A DNA stretch of 33,113 nucleotides from Rahnella rivi (GTDB lineage Bacteria; Pseudomonadota; Gammaproteobacteria; Enterobacterales; Enterobacteriaceae), in assembly GCF_019049655.1 (NCBI RefSeq), contig NZ_JAFMOX010000034.1:1-33113 (forward strand). The letters run 5' to 3'. Of this stretch, positions 24,598 through 33,098 are shown piece after piece. The notes under the pieces are model-generated. The model worked only from the letters and a program-made list of their open reading frames with translations. It ran no database searches and was not told where the DNA came from. Every line of letters starts with the position of its first letter. The first letter of the stretch is position 1. A program made the position numbers and the translations under genes.

Positions 24598-25113
24598 TTA
24601 AGCCGGTCTGGCGAGATGATCGTCGTTGGCAGGCGGTAAAGGTGTGCCATCGACCGGATCAAATGCCAGGATAATTAATTGATCTTCAAGCTGAAAACGC
24701 GCATCCAACGCTTCACCAATATCGGATAATGCATAATGGAAGGCGAAAGCATTGTCATCATCAATATCATTTTCTGTGTAACTGTCATGGAAAGCCATGA
24801 TAGTTTCAGTGTTCAGCTTCAGCGCAGGGTATATTTTGGCAGCTTGTGATTTAACTGAGCTGCCTGCGCTGGCGACTTCATCGATTATCCGCTGATAAAG
24901 ATGGAAATGGCCGGCAGAGAGATAGTCCACCAGGTTATGACAAAAGTTATCCAGCGCTTTTTCATTCAGTGGGGTATGTTTTTCTTTATTGGGTTTCAGA
25001 CCGACCAGTGTGCAGTATGCAACCAGCAGTTCTTTGCGCGCGTGCAGCCATTGGTCTACTAACTCATTACTGCCACCAACGCGTTGGGTCAGTCTTTCCA
25101 GACGATTTAGCAT
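24598..25113 (-). CDS. rsd: Regulator of sigma D (anti-sigma70)
   Basis: Rsd binds region 4 of sigma70 in stationary phase and so favours alternative sigma factors; in E. coli it also binds HPr and modulates SpoT. The all-helical 171-residue product aligns with E. coli Rsd (158) from [30 protein letters not shown] split over its first helices through [10 protein letters not shown] and [12 protein letters not shown]. The C-terminal tail is longer and less conserved. I chose ATG 25113, which has a GGAG Shine-Dalgarno and matches the family N-terminus. The frame stays open 34 codons further up, but that part does not look like Rsd and covers the promoter region. It is divergent from nudC, as in E. 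coli. Confidence 0.93.
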   Translation of the reverse strand: MLNRLERLTQRVGGSNELVDQWLHARKELLVAYCTLVGLKPNKEKHTPLNEKALDNFCHNLVDYLSAGHFHLYQRIIDEVASAGSSVKSQAAKIYPALKLNTETIMAFHDSYTENDIDDDNAFAFHYALSDIGEALDARFQLEDQLIILAFDPVDGTPLPPANDDHLARPA

Positions 25114-25132
25114 GGTTGACTCCGTGAGCGAT

Positions 25133-25161
25133 AAAAAAGTAACCAAAATGTGAAGGTTACT
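25133..25161 (-). terminator. Terminator-like hairpin in the rsd leader
   Basis: On the minus strand AGTAACC (plus 25155-25161) pairs with GGTTACT (plus 25138-25144) around a 10-base A/T-rich loop and is followed by a T-run. It lies between the rsd promoter boxes and the ribosome-binding site. The predicted start point falls inside the 5' arm, so it would mainly stop transcripts arriving from upstream. Confidence 0.4.
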
Positions 25162-25162
25162 A

Positions 25163-25190
25163 ATGTTAAATTTCTGTCTCAGATTGTCAG
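25163..25190 (-). promoter_or_regulatory. Candidate rsd promoter
   Basis: On the minus strand CTGACA (plus 25185-25190) and TAACAT (plus 25163-25168) are spaced by 16 bases, about 50 bases before the rsd start. E. coli rsd has sigma70 and sigmaS promoters; I can only support one here. Confidence 0.4.
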
Positions 25191-25217
25191 TCTCGTCGAG
25201 GTTATGCAACAACAATT

Positions 25218-26003
25218 ATGGAATTACAGATCACAGAGCAACATAACGGCTGGTGGGTCATCAGCCATGAAGGCAAGCTATGGCTGCCTGAAGGTGAACT
25301 GCCGTTTGGCAGTGCAACGCAATTCTCTCTGACCGGCAAAACGGCACGTCAGATTGGCGAGTGGCAGGGCGAGCCGGTCTGGCTGGTGCGTCAGGCGATG
25401 CACAACCACATGGTGTCGGCCCGCCAGTTGCTCGATCAGGATCGAGGATTATTCCAGCTGGTCGGGCGCGGTGTGCAACTGGCTGAATTTTATCGATCTC
25501 ATAAATTCTGCGGTTACTGCGGCCACGAAATGCAGGTCAGTAAAACCGAGTGGGCTGCGCTCTGTAGCCACTGTCGTGAACGCTATTATCCGCAAATTGC
25601 GCCGTGCATTATCGTGGCTATCCGCCGGGGTGATGAAATTCTGCTGGCGCAGCATGTCCGCCACCGTAACGGAATTCACACGGTGCTGGCCGGTTTTGTT
25701 GAAGTCGGCGAAACGCTGGAAGAAACCGTGGCGCGCGAAGTCATGGAAGAGAGTCACGTTCGCGTGAAAAACGTGCGCTACGTCAGCTCGCAGCCATGGC
25801 CTTTCCCGAATTCGCTGATGATGGCTTTTATGGCTGACTATGACAGCGGTGATATTCAGCACGATCCGAAAGAGCTGCTGAATGCGGGCTGGTATCGTTA
25901 TGACGCCCTGCCGTTATTGCCGCCGCCGGGCACCATCGCGCGTCGACTGATCGAAGACACTGTGGCGCTATGCCGCGCCGCGAGCGATGAAGACGACGTG
26001 TAG
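25218..26003 (+). CDS. nudC: NADH pyrophosphatase / RNA deNADding hydrolase
   Basis: NudC hydrolyses NAD(H) to NMN(H) and AMP and removes NAD caps from RNA 5' ends. The 261-residue product matches E. coli NudC (257). The zinc cysteines are 98, 101, 116 and 119 (CGYCGHE, CSHC). The Nudix box spans Gly159 to Val181, with the catalytic Glu174, Glu177 and Glu178 present. The NudC hallmark SQPWPFPNS at 191-199 follows. One oddity: the consensus Gly of the box (REVxEExG) is His180 here (codon CAC, 25755-25757). The start ATG 25218 gives the family N-terminus, with only a distant GAGG. hemE follows after 71 bases. Confidence 0.95.
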   Translation: MELQITEQHNGWWVISHEGKLWLPEGELPFGSATQFSLTGKTARQIGEWQGEPVWLVRQAMHNHMVSARQLLDQDRGLFQLVGRGVQLAEFYRSHKFCGYCGHEMQVSKTEWAALCSHCRERYYPQIAPCIIVAIRRGDEILLAQHVRHRNGIHTVLAGFVEVGETLEETVAREVMEESHVRVKNVRYVSSQPWPFPNSLMMAFMADYDSGDIQHDPKELLNAGWYRYDALPLLPPPGTIARRLIEDTVALCRAASDEDDV

Positions 26004-26074
26004 CATAAGTGTTGCGTGTTAGAATGCCGTCAGATGAATGCCGTGCCGCCCGAATACTGAAGGAAAGAACCAGA

Positions 26075-27139
26075 ATGAATGAGTTGAAAAATGACCGTTA
26101 CCTGCGCGCCCTGTTACGTCAACCGGTGGACATCACGCCGGTATGGATGATGCGTCAGGCAGGCCGCTATTTGCCAGAATATAAAGAAACCCGTGCCGTG
26201 GCCGGAGATTTTATGTCGCTGTGCAAGAATGCGGAGCTGGCTTGTGAAGTGACCTTGCAGCCGCTGCGCCGCTATCCGCTGGATGCGGCCATTCTGTTCT
26301 CCGACATCCTGACCATTCCTGATGCGATGGGGTTAGGGTTGTATTTCGAAGCCGGTGAAGGCCCCCGTTTTTCTTCTCCGCTGACCAACCGTGCCGATGT
26401 CGAAAAACTGCCGGTCCCCGATCCTGAAATGGAACTGGGCTACGTGATGAACGCCGTGCGCACCATCCGTAAAAACCTTAAAGGTGAAGTCCCGCTTATC
26501 GGTTTCTCCGGCAGTCCGTGGACGCTGGCGACATATATGGTTGAAGGTGGCAGCAGCAAAGCTTTCACTAAAATCAAAAAGATGATGTATGCCGATCCGG
26601 CGACCATGCATTTGCTGCTGGATAAAGTTGCCGACAGCGTCATCCTCTACCTCAACGCCCAGATTAAAGCGGGCGCGCAGTCGGTGATGATCTTTGACAC
26701 CTGGGGCGGTGTGCTGACGCCACGCGATTACCGTGAATTCTCCCTCAACTATATGCATAAAATCGTTGATGGTTTGATCCGGGAAAACGAAGGTCGTCGC
26801 GTGCCCGTGACGCTGTTCACCAAAGGCGGCGGTCAGTGGCTGGAAGCGATGGCCGCGACAGGTTGTGATGCGCTGGGTCTGGACTGGACAACGGATATTG
26901 CCGATGCACGCCGCCGTGTGGGCGATAAAGTGGCGATTCAGGGCAATATGGATCCTTCCATGCTGTATGCCTCACCAGTGCGCATCGAGCAGGAAGTGGA
27001 GACTATTTTGGCAGGCTTCGGCAAAGGTAATGGCCACGTGTTTAATCTGGGTCACGGCATCCATCAGGATGTGCCGCCGGAAAATGCCGGCGCTTTCGTG
27101 GAAGCGGTACACAGCTTGTCTCGTCAGTATCACGAGTAA
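26075..27139 (+). CDS. hemE: Uroporphyrinogen decarboxylase
   Basis: HemE removes the four acetate carboxyls of uroporphyrinogen III to give coproporphyrinogen III, in the haem branch. The 354-residue product equals E. coli in length. The substrate-binding [10 protein letters not shown] (about 27-36) and the catalytic Asp77 in FSDILT are present, as are the [17 protein letters not shown] block and the C-terminal [15 protein letters not shown] chose ATG 26075 ([14 protein letters not shown], as E. coli [14 protein letters not shown]) with AAGGAAAG upstream. The frame is open 22 codons earlier, but that is out of family. nfi begins 8 bases after the stop. Confidence 0.97.
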   Translation: MNELKNDRYLRALLRQPVDITPVWMMRQAGRYLPEYKETRAVAGDFMSLCKNAELACEVTLQPLRRYPLDAAILFSDILTIPDAMGLGLYFEAGEGPRFSSPLTNRADVEKLPVPDPEMELGYVMNAVRTIRKNLKGEVPLIGFSGSPWTLATYMVEGGSSKAFTKIKKMMYADPATMHLLLDKVADSVILYLNAQIKAGAQSVMIFDTWGGVLTPRDYREFSLNYMHKIVDGLIRENEGRRVPVTLFTKGGGQWLEAMAATGCDALGLDWTTDIADARRRVGDKVAIQGNMDPSMLYASPVRIEQEVETILAGFGKGNGHVFNLGHGIHQDVPPENAGAFVEAVHSLSRQYHE

Positions 27140-27147
27140 GATCCCGG

Positions 27148-27828
27148 ATGATCGATACCCGCGCATTACGTGAAGAGCAACGGATCCTCGCAGATCAGAT
27201 CGAACTGCAGGATCCTCCTGGTTTTACCACACCGGCGCTGATCGCCGGTGTAGACGTCGGCTTCGAACAGGGCGGTGAAGTCACCCGCGCTGCGGTGGCG
27301 GTTCTGAGTTACCCAACGCTTGAGCTGGTGGAATATCAGATTGCCCGCATCCCGACGGTCATGCCGTATATCCCTGGTTTCCTCTCCTTCCGTGAACTTC
27401 CCGCATTACTCCAGGCCTGGCAGCAAATCAGCTCACGCCCCGATTTGGTGATGGTGGATGGTCAGGGGATCGCACATCCTCGCCGTCTGGGCGTTGCCAG
27501 TCATTTTGGCCTGATGATCGACGTGCCGACGATTGGTGTCGCGAAAAGCCGGTTATGCGGTAAGTCTCTGCCTCTCGGTGAGGCATTGCACAGCCATCAG
27601 GCGTTGTACGACGGGGATGAACAGATTGGCTGGGTCTGGCGCAGTAAGCTACGCTGTAATCCATTGTTCATCTCTCCGGGTCATCGCATCAGCATGGAAT
27701 CGGCGCGTTATTGGGTCGAGCATTGCATGCGGCAATATCGTTTGCCGGAGCCTACGCGTTGGGCGGATGCCGTGGCGTCAAATCGTGCAGCGTTTCAACG
27801 CTGGCAACGGTTGAGTGATGATCTTTAG
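27148..27828 (+). CDS. nfi: Endonuclease V (deoxyinosine 3'-endonuclease)
   Basis: Endonuclease V nicks DNA one phosphodiester 3' of deoxyinosine, starting repair of deaminated adenine. The 226-residue product aligns with E. coli Nfi (223). The metal-binding acids are Asp36 in AGVDVGF, Glu83 in LSFRE and Asp104 in VDGQG, with His110 and Lys133 (GVAKSR). The YIPGFLS wedge motif is present at about 74-80, and the C-terminal [14 protein letters not shown] is conserved. Where E. coli has DGHG this protein has DGQG. Co-transcription with hemE is likely from the 8-base gap. Confidence 0.95.
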   Translation: MIDTRALREEQRILADQIELQDPPGFTTPALIAGVDVGFEQGGEVTRAAVAVLSYPTLELVEYQIARIPTVMPYIPGFLSFRELPALLQAWQQISSRPDLVMVDGQGIAHPRRLGVASHFGLMIDVPTIGVAKSRLCGKSLPLGEALHSHQALYDGDEQIGWVWRSKLRCNPLFISPGHRISMESARYWVEHCMRQYRLPEPTRWADAVASNRAAFQRWQRLSDDL

Positions 27829-27898
27829 GAATCAAGGAATAGGGTTATTGATTAATTTCAGGTAAACTCCCGCGCAGAAAAGTTAACGAGATCAACTC

Positions 27899-28489
27899 AT
27901 GTTACGTAATCCAATTCATTTACGTCTCGAAAAGCTGGAAAGCTGGCAACACGTGACGTTTATGGCGAGCTTGTGTGAGCGCATGTACCCGAACTATCAG
28001 GCATTTTGCCTGGAAACCGGGTTTGGTGAGCCGCAGGTTTACCGCCGCATCCTGGATTTAATCTGGGAAACGCTGGTGGTGAAAGACGCCAAGGTCAATT
28101 TTGACTCACAGCTCGAAAAACTGGAGGAGGCCGTGCCTTCTTCCGACGATTACGACATCTATGGGGTGTATCCGGCCATTGATGCGTGTATCGCTCTGGG
28201 CGAGTTAATTCATTCGCGTCTGAGTGGCGAAACGCTGTCTCACGCGGTTGCCGTCAGTGAGACGTCAATTCGTACTGTCGCGATGCTGGAAATGACTCAG
28301 GCCGGTAAAGAAATGACCGATGAAGAGCTTAAAGTCATTCCTGCTGTTGAAGAAGAATGGGACATCCAATGGGAGATTTTTCGCCTGTTGGCTGACTGTG
28401 AGGAGCGTGACCTGGAATTAATAAAAGGGTTACGTTCTGACCTGCGTGAAGCCGCTGTCAGTAACATTGGCATAAATTTAGCGCAATAA
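27899..28489 (+). CDS. yjaG: YjaG family protein (DUF416)
   Basis: The function is unknown. The 196-residue product has the exact E. coli YjaG length and is highly similar from MLRNPIHLRLEKLESWQHVTF split across its start to the end. It has no signal peptide or membrane segment, is acidic and is predicted mostly helical. Conserved features include CERMYPNY near 27-34, the IWETLVVKDAKVNFDSQLEK region, DxYGVYPAIDACIAL and EWDIQWEIFRLL. It sits between nfi and hupA on the same strand, an order conserved in Enterobacterales. The 70-base gap before it could hold a promoter, but I see no convincing boxes. Confidence 0.93.
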   Translation: MLRNPIHLRLEKLESWQHVTFMASLCERMYPNYQAFCLETGFGEPQVYRRILDLIWETLVVKDAKVNFDSQLEKLEEAVPSSDDYDIYGVYPAIDACIALGELIHSRLSGETLSHAVAVSETSIRTVAMLEMTQAGKEMTDEELKVIPAVEEEWDIQWEIFRLLADCEERDLELIKGLRSDLREAAVSNIGINLAQ

Positions 28490-28542
28490 GGCAAGAAAAC
28501 GTGATTTAACGCCTGATTTGTCGTGCCTTAAGGCTTCACATC

Positions 28543-28573
28543 CGCACCCTGTCTGGTCTACATTTGGGGTGCG
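28543..28573. promoter_or_regulatory. Hairpin in the hupA upstream region
   Basis: CGCACCC (28543-28549) and GGGTGCG (28567-28573) are perfect complements around a 17-base loop, followed by an A-run. The perfect 10-base palindrome GCCTTAAGGC (28525-28534) lies just before. The 190-bp yjaG-hupA spacer must contain the hupA promoter; I could not choose its boxes with confidence. Confidence 0.4.
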
Positions 28574-28679
28574 TAAAAAAAGTGGCTATCGGTGCGTGTA
28601 TGCAGGAGGGTGCTGTCAATCGGCATATCCGTCGCACTCGATGCTTTGCAAACGATAAACACACTGTAAAGGATAACTT

Positions 28680-28952
28680 ATGAACAAGACTCAACTGATT
28701 GATGTAATTGCGGACAAAGCTGATCTTTCCAAAGCACAGGCCAAAGTTGCTCTTGAATCTACTCTGTCTGCTATTACCGAGTCTCTGAAAGAAGGTGATG
28801 CTGTACAATTGGTTGGTTTCGGGACTTTCAAGGTAAATCATCGTAACGAGCGTACTGGTCGTAACCCACAGACTGGTAAAGAAATCAAAATCGCAGCTGC
28901 CAACGTGCCTGCGTTCGTTTCTGGTAAAGCTCTGAAAGACGCTGTTAAGTAA
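28680..28952 (+). CDS. hupA: DNA-binding protein HU-alpha
   Basis: HU-alpha is the abundant histone-like nucleoid protein that forms HU-alpha2 or HU-alpha/beta dimers and bends DNA without sequence preference. The 90-residue product differs from E. coli HupA at only a few positions. The helical dimer body (1-45), GFGTFKV at 46-52 and the DNA-embracing beta arm with [11 protein letters not shown] at 61-71 are present, including the intercalating Pro63. AAGGATAACTT provides the Shine-Dalgarno before ATG 28680. Codon bias is high. A terminator follows shortly after the stop, inside the first codons of yjaH. Confidence 0.98.
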   Translation: MNKTQLIDVIADKADLSKAQAKVALESTLSAITESLKEGDAVQLVGFGTFKVNHRNERTGRNPQTGKEIKIAAANVPAFVSGKALKDAVK

Positions 28953-28961
28953 TTGCTTGCA

Positions 28962-29657
28962 GTGAAAAGAATAAGCGGAGGGGCTCTGAAGCCCCTTCAG
29001 TTTATCACCCCCAGGCTGGTAGCAGGTTTACTGGTTCTTAGTCTGGTGGGTTGCAGTTCAAAAGACACGACCCCGCAGTTCTTCGCCAGTGGCTATGTTG
29101 CCGATCAGGGTATTAACCGTGTATGGCGCGAAAACAATGCCCAGAACCAGCCCCAAACCATTCTCAATGTTTACAGCCCCTATTTTGGCGGCGATACAAT
29201 CATCACACGGTATGAATTTCAGGAGGGGCAAGTTCACCTTGTGAAAGAAACGCATGCGACCAAAACTGATTTGGGCGTGATGCTTCGTTTCGATGAGGGC
29301 GGCAATGTCAGCTTTATGCAGCGTCAACTTCCTGAGCGACGTGAAAAATTATCCTCAGATGACATCGAACGCTATAAATACGAAGCGGCTAAAATTCTCG
29401 ATGTGAGTAGTGCACTGCAGGCCGGGAATGTCCGGCTGGTGCAGGCCCGCTGGCGTCAGGGTGTAATAACCACCTGCGCGGGCGAGAAGGTGACCCCGAC
29501 ACTGACGGTTCGCTCGCAGGTCTGGCTGGCAAAACGAGCCAGTCGCAGTAACGATCAACTCGGGTTAGCCTGGCTGACTGCGCCGGAAGGAAATGAATTG
29601 CTGCTAGTGGCCAATGAAGATTTCTGCAGCTGGGAACCCAAAGAATCAGATCTCTGA
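28962..29657 (+). CDS. yjaH: YjaH family lipoprotein (DUF1481)
   Basis: The function is unknown. Read from GTG 28962 the product has 231 residues, the length I recall for E. coli YjaH. A basic, long n-region is followed by a hydrophobic core (about 19-29) and a lipobox-like SLVGC, with Cys31 as the probable lipidation site, then SSKD. Asp is not at +2, which fits outer-membrane sorting. The body contains ASGYVADQG, RYEFQEGQ and a C-terminal LLLVANEDFCSWEPKES. A TTG three codons earlier is also possible; neither start has a good Shine-Dalgarno. Oddly, the hupA terminator hairpin lies inside its first 15 codons, so yjaH would be read by polymerases that escape termination. A bidirectional terminator ends it. 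Confidence 0.85.
   Translation: MKRISGGALKPLQFITPRLVAGLLVLSLVGCSSKDTTPQFFASGYVADQGINRVWRENNAQNQPQTILNVYSPYFGGDTIITRYEFQEGQVHLVKETHATKTDLGVMLRFDEGGNVSFMQRQLPERREKLSSDDIERYKYEAAKILDVSSALQAGNVRLVQARWRQGVITTCAGEKVTPTLTVRSQVWLAKRASRSNDQLGLAWLTAPEGNELLLVANEDFCSWEPKESDL
28977..29005 (+). terminator. hupA terminator
   Basis: GGAGGGGC/GCCCCTTC (about 28977-28984 with 28991-28998, GGGGC/GCCCC core, loop TCTGAA) is followed by AGTTTAT. It lies 25 bases after the hupA stop. The T-run is short, so it may be leaky. Confidence 0.65.
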
Positions 29658-29673
29658 TTTCCCTGGCAATAAA

Positions 29674-29703
29674 AGAGAAGGCACGCCGAAGCGTGCCTTT
29701 TTT
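29674..29703. terminator. Bidirectional terminator between yjaH and purD
   Basis: The stem AAGGCACGC/GCGTGCCTT (29678-29686 with 29691-29699), loop CGAA, has six T in a row on the plus strand. A T/C-rich tail follows on the minus strand. The convergent yjaH (+) and purD (-) share it. Confidence 0.88.
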
Positions 29704-29726
29704 GATCATCTTGCTGCGAGAGAGGT

Positions 29727-31016
29727 TTACTGATTGCGCTCGCGGTCAATCGCGCGATAACCAATATCTTTACGGCAGAAGCTGCCTTCCCATTGGATAC
29801 CTTTCGCCAGATCATACGCACGCTGCTGAGCGGCTTCCACGGTTTTACCCAAAGCCGTGACACACAGCACGCGGCCACCGCTGGTCACTACGCGCTCATC
29901 CTGCAACCGGGTTCCCGCATGGAAGACTTTGCCGTCCGGCACTTCTTCCAGTGGCAGACCGTGGATCACTTCGCCATTCTGATAGTCACCCGGATAGCCG
30001 CCGGCGGCCAGTACAACCCCGAGAGAAGGACGCGGGTCCCACTCGGAGGTTTTATCGCCCAGACGACCTTCTGCACTGGCCAGACAAAGATCCACCAAAT
30101 CTGAACGCAGACGTAACATGATCGGTTGTGTTTCCGGATCGCCGAAACGGCAGTTGAATTCGATCACTTTCGGCTGGCCGTCAGCGGAGATCATCAGACC
30201 TGCATACAGAAAACCGGTGTACGTGTTGTTTTCCGCCGCCATACCGCGAACCGTTGGCCAGATAACCTGATCCATGACACGCTGATGGATTTCGTCCGTC
30301 ACGACGGGCGCCGGAGAATAGGCCCCCATTCCGCCGGTGTTCGGGCCGCTGTCGCCATCCCCCACGCGTTTGTGATCCTGACTGGTAGCCATCGGCAATA
30401 CATTGGAACCGTCGACCATGACGATGAAACTGGCCTCTTCGCCGTCGAGGAATTCCTCGATAACGATACGATGGCCTGCATCACCGAAAGCATTTCCTGC
30501 CAGCATGTCGTGAACGGCGTCTTCGGCTTCTTTCAGTGTCATTGCCACAATAACGCCTTTACCTGCGGCCAGACCGTCGGCTTTGATAACAATCGGCGCG
30601 CCTTTGCTGCGCAGGTAAGCCAGCGCAGGTTCGATGTCGGTGAAGTTCTGATAATCAGCGCTTGGAATGTTGTGGCGAGCCAGGAAATCTTTAGTGAAGG
30701 CTTTAGAGCCTTCAAGTTGCGCAGCTTCCTGCGTCGGGCCGAAGATTTTCAGACCCGCGGCGCGGAAAGCATCCACGACACCGATGACCAGCGGCGCTTC
30801 AGGGCCGACAATGGTCAGGCCGACATCATTGCTTTTAGCGAAGGCCAGTAATCCTGCGATATCCGTAGCGGCAATATCAACATTTTCCAGCAACGGTTCC
30901 AGTGCGGTACCGGCGTTACCAGGTGCCACAAAGACTTTATCAGCCAGAGGTGACTGCGATGCCTTCCATGCCAGTGCATGTTCACGCCCGCCGTTACCGA
31001 TAATTAAAATATTCAT
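29727..31016 (-). CDS. purD: Phosphoribosylamine-glycine ligase (GAR synthetase)
   Basis: PurD joins phosphoribosylamine and glycine with ATP, step two of de novo purine synthesis. The 429-residue product (E. coli length) begins MNILIIGNGGREHALAW with the nucleotide-type loop at 7-13. It has the ATP-grasp core (KADGLAAGKGVIV, then EEFLDGEEASFIV) and the metal-binding VIEFNCRFGDPE. I chose ATG 31016, with GGAG 7 bases upstream, over the open frame nine codons earlier. It lies 46 bases after purH in the same operon, so it is subject to the same PurR control. Confidence 0.97.
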   Translation of the reverse strand: MNILIIGNGGREHALAWKASQSPLADKVFVAPGNAGTALEPLLENVDIAATDIAGLLAFAKSNDVGLTIVGPEAPLVIGVVDAFRAAGLKIFGPTQEAAQLEGSKAFTKDFLARHNIPSADYQNFTDIEPALAYLRSKGAPIVIKADGLAAGKGVIVAMTLKEAEDAVHDMLAGNAFGDAGHRIVIEEFLDGEEASFIVMVDGSNVLPMATSQDHKRVGDGDSGPNTGGMGAYSPAPVVTDEIHQRVMDQVIWPTVRGMAAENNTYTGFLYAGLMISADGQPKVIEFNCRFGDPETQPIMLRLRSDLVDLCLASAEGRLGDKTSEWDPRPSLGVVLAAGGYPGDYQNGEVIHGLPLEEVPDGKVFHAGTRLQDERVVTSGGRVLCVTALGKTVEAAQQRAYDLAKGIQWEGSFCRKDIGYRAIDRERNQ

Positions 31017-31062
31017 TCGAAGACTCCGGATGAGCGGGCGCATCGCACCCGCTAAAAGAAAA

Positions 31063-32652
31063 TTAATGACGGAAGTGGCGCATATCGGTAAACAGCATCG
31101 TAATGCCGTGTTCGTTAGCCGCGGCGATCACTTCATCGTCACGGATAGACCCACCTGGCTGGATAACGCAGGTAATGCCGACGGCGGCTGCGGCATCGAT
31201 CCCGTCGCGGAACGGGAAGAAAGCGTCGGAGGCCATTACGGAACCGGCAACTTCCAGACCTTCATCGGCGGCTTTAATACCGGCAATTTTGGCGGAGTAA
31301 ACGCGGCTCATCTGCCCAGCGCCGATACCGATGGTCATTTTGTCACGCGCATAAACAATGGCGTTGGATTTGACGAATTTTGCCACCTTCCAGCAGAACA
31401 GCGCATCTGTCAGTTCCTGCTCAGTCGGCTGGCGCTCGGATACCACGCGCAGATCGGCCGCTTCAACCATACCCAAATCACGATCCTGAACCAGCAGGCC
31501 GCCGTTAACACGTTTGAAGTCGAGCGCATTCTGGCGATCTTGCCACTGGCCGCAGGTCAGCACGCGGACGTTTTGTTTCGCGGCGGTCAAAGCGAGTGCG
31601 TCGGCACTGACGGATGGCGCGATGATCACTTCCACAAACTGACGGCTGATGATGGCTTTTGCCGTTTCAGCATCCAGTTCGCGGTTAAAGGCAATAATGC
31701 CGCCGAAAGCCGATGTCGGGTCAGTCTGATAGGCGCGCTCGTAAGCGGCCAGAATGTTGTCGCCGACAGCCACGCCGCACGGGTTGGCATGTTTAACGAT
31801 AACGCAGGCGGGCTCCGAAAATTCTTTCACGCATTCCAGAGCTGCGTCGGTATCCGCAATGTTGTTATAGGAAAGCGCCTTGCCCTGAAGCTGAGTCGAG
31901 GTAGCAACCGACGCTTCACTGACGTTCTCTTCTATATAGAAGGCAGCGTTCTGGTGGCTGTTCTCGCCATAACGCATATCTTGTTTCTTTATATAACTAA
32001 GATTCAGCGTGCGCGGGAACTGGCCGGAAGCTGATTCAGTATCGCCGTGATAAGCCGGGACCATTGTGCCGAAGTAGTTCGCAATCATGCCGTCGTAAGA
32101 AGCCGTATGCTCGAAGGCTTTAATCGCCAGATTGAAACGGGTCGCCAGCGTCAGCGAGCTGCCATTGGCATCCATCTCGGCAATGACAGCGTCGTAGTCA
32201 CTGCTTTTTACTACGATCGCCACATCTTTATGGTTCTTTGCTGCTGAGCGAACCATGGTCGGGCCGCCGATATCAATGTTTTCTACGGCATCTTCCAGTG
32301 AACAGTCCGGGCGCGCGACGGTTTGTGCGAACGGATAAAGATTAACGACCACCATGTCGATTGGCGCAATAGAATGCTGCGCCATAATTTCATCATCTTT
32401 CCCGCGACGACCGAGGATCCCACCGTGTACTTTCGGGTGCAGGGTTTTGACGCGTCCATCCATCATTTCCGGGAAACCCGTGTAGTCAGACACTTCAGTG
32501 ACTGGCAGACCGGCTTTAGCCAACAGGCTGGCGGTACCGCCAGTGGAAAGCAATTCAACACCACGCGAAGACAGGGCCTGGGCGAATTCTACGATACCGG
32601 CTTTGTCAGAAACACTGAGCAGGGCGCGGCGGATTGGACGAGATTGTTGCAT
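31063..32652 (-). CDS. purH: AICAR transformylase / IMP cyclohydrolase
   Basis: PurH is the bifunctional enzyme of the last two steps to IMP. The N-terminal cyclohydrolase (about 1-199) closes FAICAR to IMP; the C-terminal transformylase (about 200-529) formylates AICAR with 10-formyl-THF. The 529-residue product equals E. coli in length. It shows [13 protein letters not shown] at the start, STGGTA (36-41), [11 protein letters not shown] (70-80), NLYPF, and the transformylase pair Lys287-His288 in KHANPCG. The start ATG 32652 gives [17 protein letters not shown], as in the family. It is first in purHD, under a promoter with a PurR box divergent from the rRNA operon. Confidence 0.98.
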   Translation of the reverse strand: MQQSRPIRRALLSVSDKAGIVEFAQALSSRGVELLSTGGTASLLAKAGLPVTEVSDYTGFPEMMDGRVKTLHPKVHGGILGRRGKDDEIMAQHSIAPIDMVVVNLYPFAQTVARPDCSLEDAVENIDIGGPTMVRSAAKNHKDVAIVVKSSDYDAVIAEMDANGSSLTLATRFNLAIKAFEHTASYDGMIANYFGTMVPAYHGDTESASGQFPRTLNLSYIKKQDMRYGENSHQNAAFYIEENVSEASVATSTQLQGKALSYNNIADTDAALECVKEFSEPACVIVKHANPCGVAVGDNILAAYERAYQTDPTSAFGGIIAFNRELDAETAKAIISRQFVEVIIAPSVSADALALTAAKQNVRVLTCGQWQDRQNALDFKRVNGGLLVQDRDLGMVEAADLRVVSERQPTEQELTDALFCWKVAKFVKSNAIVYARDKMTIGIGAGQMSRVYSAKIAGIKAADEGLEVAGSVMASDAFFPFRDGIDAAAAVGITCVIQPGGSIRDDEVIAAANEHGITMLFTDMRHFRH

Positions 32653-32833
32653 GGTGGTTATATCCTTGGCTTTGGAGTCGCAGTAAAGAGCGTTATCTCA
32701 ATGCAATGATGCTTTTCTTCTCTCTATATAGAGCAATTCGCAGAAAAACACGGGATTGAACTCAGATAACTTCCCTTCGGCGACTGACTTTTCATTTATC
32801 ACCCGTAAAGGGCAGTGAAAACTGACGCGCGAA

Positions 32834-32855
32834 ATTGTAGCGAAAACGATTGCGC
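32834..32855 (-). promoter_or_regulatory. purHD promoter -10 with adjoining PurR box
   Basis: Plus-strand 32840-32855 reads GCGAAAACGATTGCGC, which matches the PurR operator (ACGAAAACGTTTGCGT) at 13 of 16 positions, including the central ACG core flanks. On the minus strand TACAAT (plus 32834-32839) adjoins it downstream, so the bound repressor would cover the -10/-35 spacer. The -35 is poor. The 180-base leader down to purH holds no gene. Confidence 0.8.
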
Positions 32856-32887
32856 GACGCTCGCAAAATTTGAGATTCCTGCGCCTC

Positions 32888-32908
32888 TGTGGATAAATCT
32901 GTGCAAAA
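32888..32908 (+). promoter_or_regulatory. Two DnaA-box-like 9-mers
   Basis: TGTGGATAA (32888-32896) is the exact complement of the consensus DnaA box TTATCCACA. TGTGCAAAA (32900-32908), one mismatch from the TGTGNATAA form, follows in the same orientation 12 bases on. They lie between the divergent purH and rRNA promoters. Binding is not shown, and one exact 9-mer could occur by chance. Confidence 0.45.
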
Positions 32909-32925
32909 CACGGTATAAGTAGTGT

Positions 32926-32958
32926 GTTTGCTGTGTAATGCAGCAAACGGTGTTTTTT
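32926..32958 (+). repeat. Inverted repeat with T-tract upstream of rRNA P1
   Basis: GTTTGCTG (32926-32933) and CAGCAAAC (32941-32948) are perfect complements around TGTAATG, followed by GGTGTTTTTT. It looks like a terminator shielding the rRNA promoter, or like upstream-activator DNA; its T-tract merges with the UP element. Confidence 0.5.
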
Positions 32959-33009
32959 CTTAAAATTACCCCTTGCGGCCTGCTCAGAACTCCCTATAAT
33001 GCCGCTCCA
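32951..33009 (+). promoter_or_regulatory. rRNA operon promoter P1 with UP element
   Basis: TTGCGG (32973-32978) and a perfect TATAAT (32995-33000) are separated by the 16-base spacer typical of rrn P1. They are preceded by an A/T-rich UP element (TTTTTTCTTAAAATTA) and followed by the GC-rich discriminator GCCGCTCC, with A33009 as the expected start. CTCCCTATAATGC is shared with E. coli rrn P1. The order predicts an rrnE-like operon just after the window. Confidence 0.93.
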
Positions 33010-33092
33010 TCGACAGGGAACAACGTGAACAACATCACGAAGTAACCGGGTCGGAAAGATTAAAAACAGTGATGACCGGATGAAATAAACGG

Positions 33093-33098
33093 TTGACA
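33093..33098 (+). promoter_or_regulatory. rRNA promoter P2, -35 element (cut by window end)
   Basis: TTGACA lies 84 bases after the P1 start, where rrn P2 is expected. Its -10 would fall a few bases beyond 33113. Confidence 0.75.

Noticed and set aside
30667..32034. 455-codon plus-strand ORF opposite purD and purH
   Set aside because: It runs antisense to two well-matched enzymes with no recognisable domain of its own.
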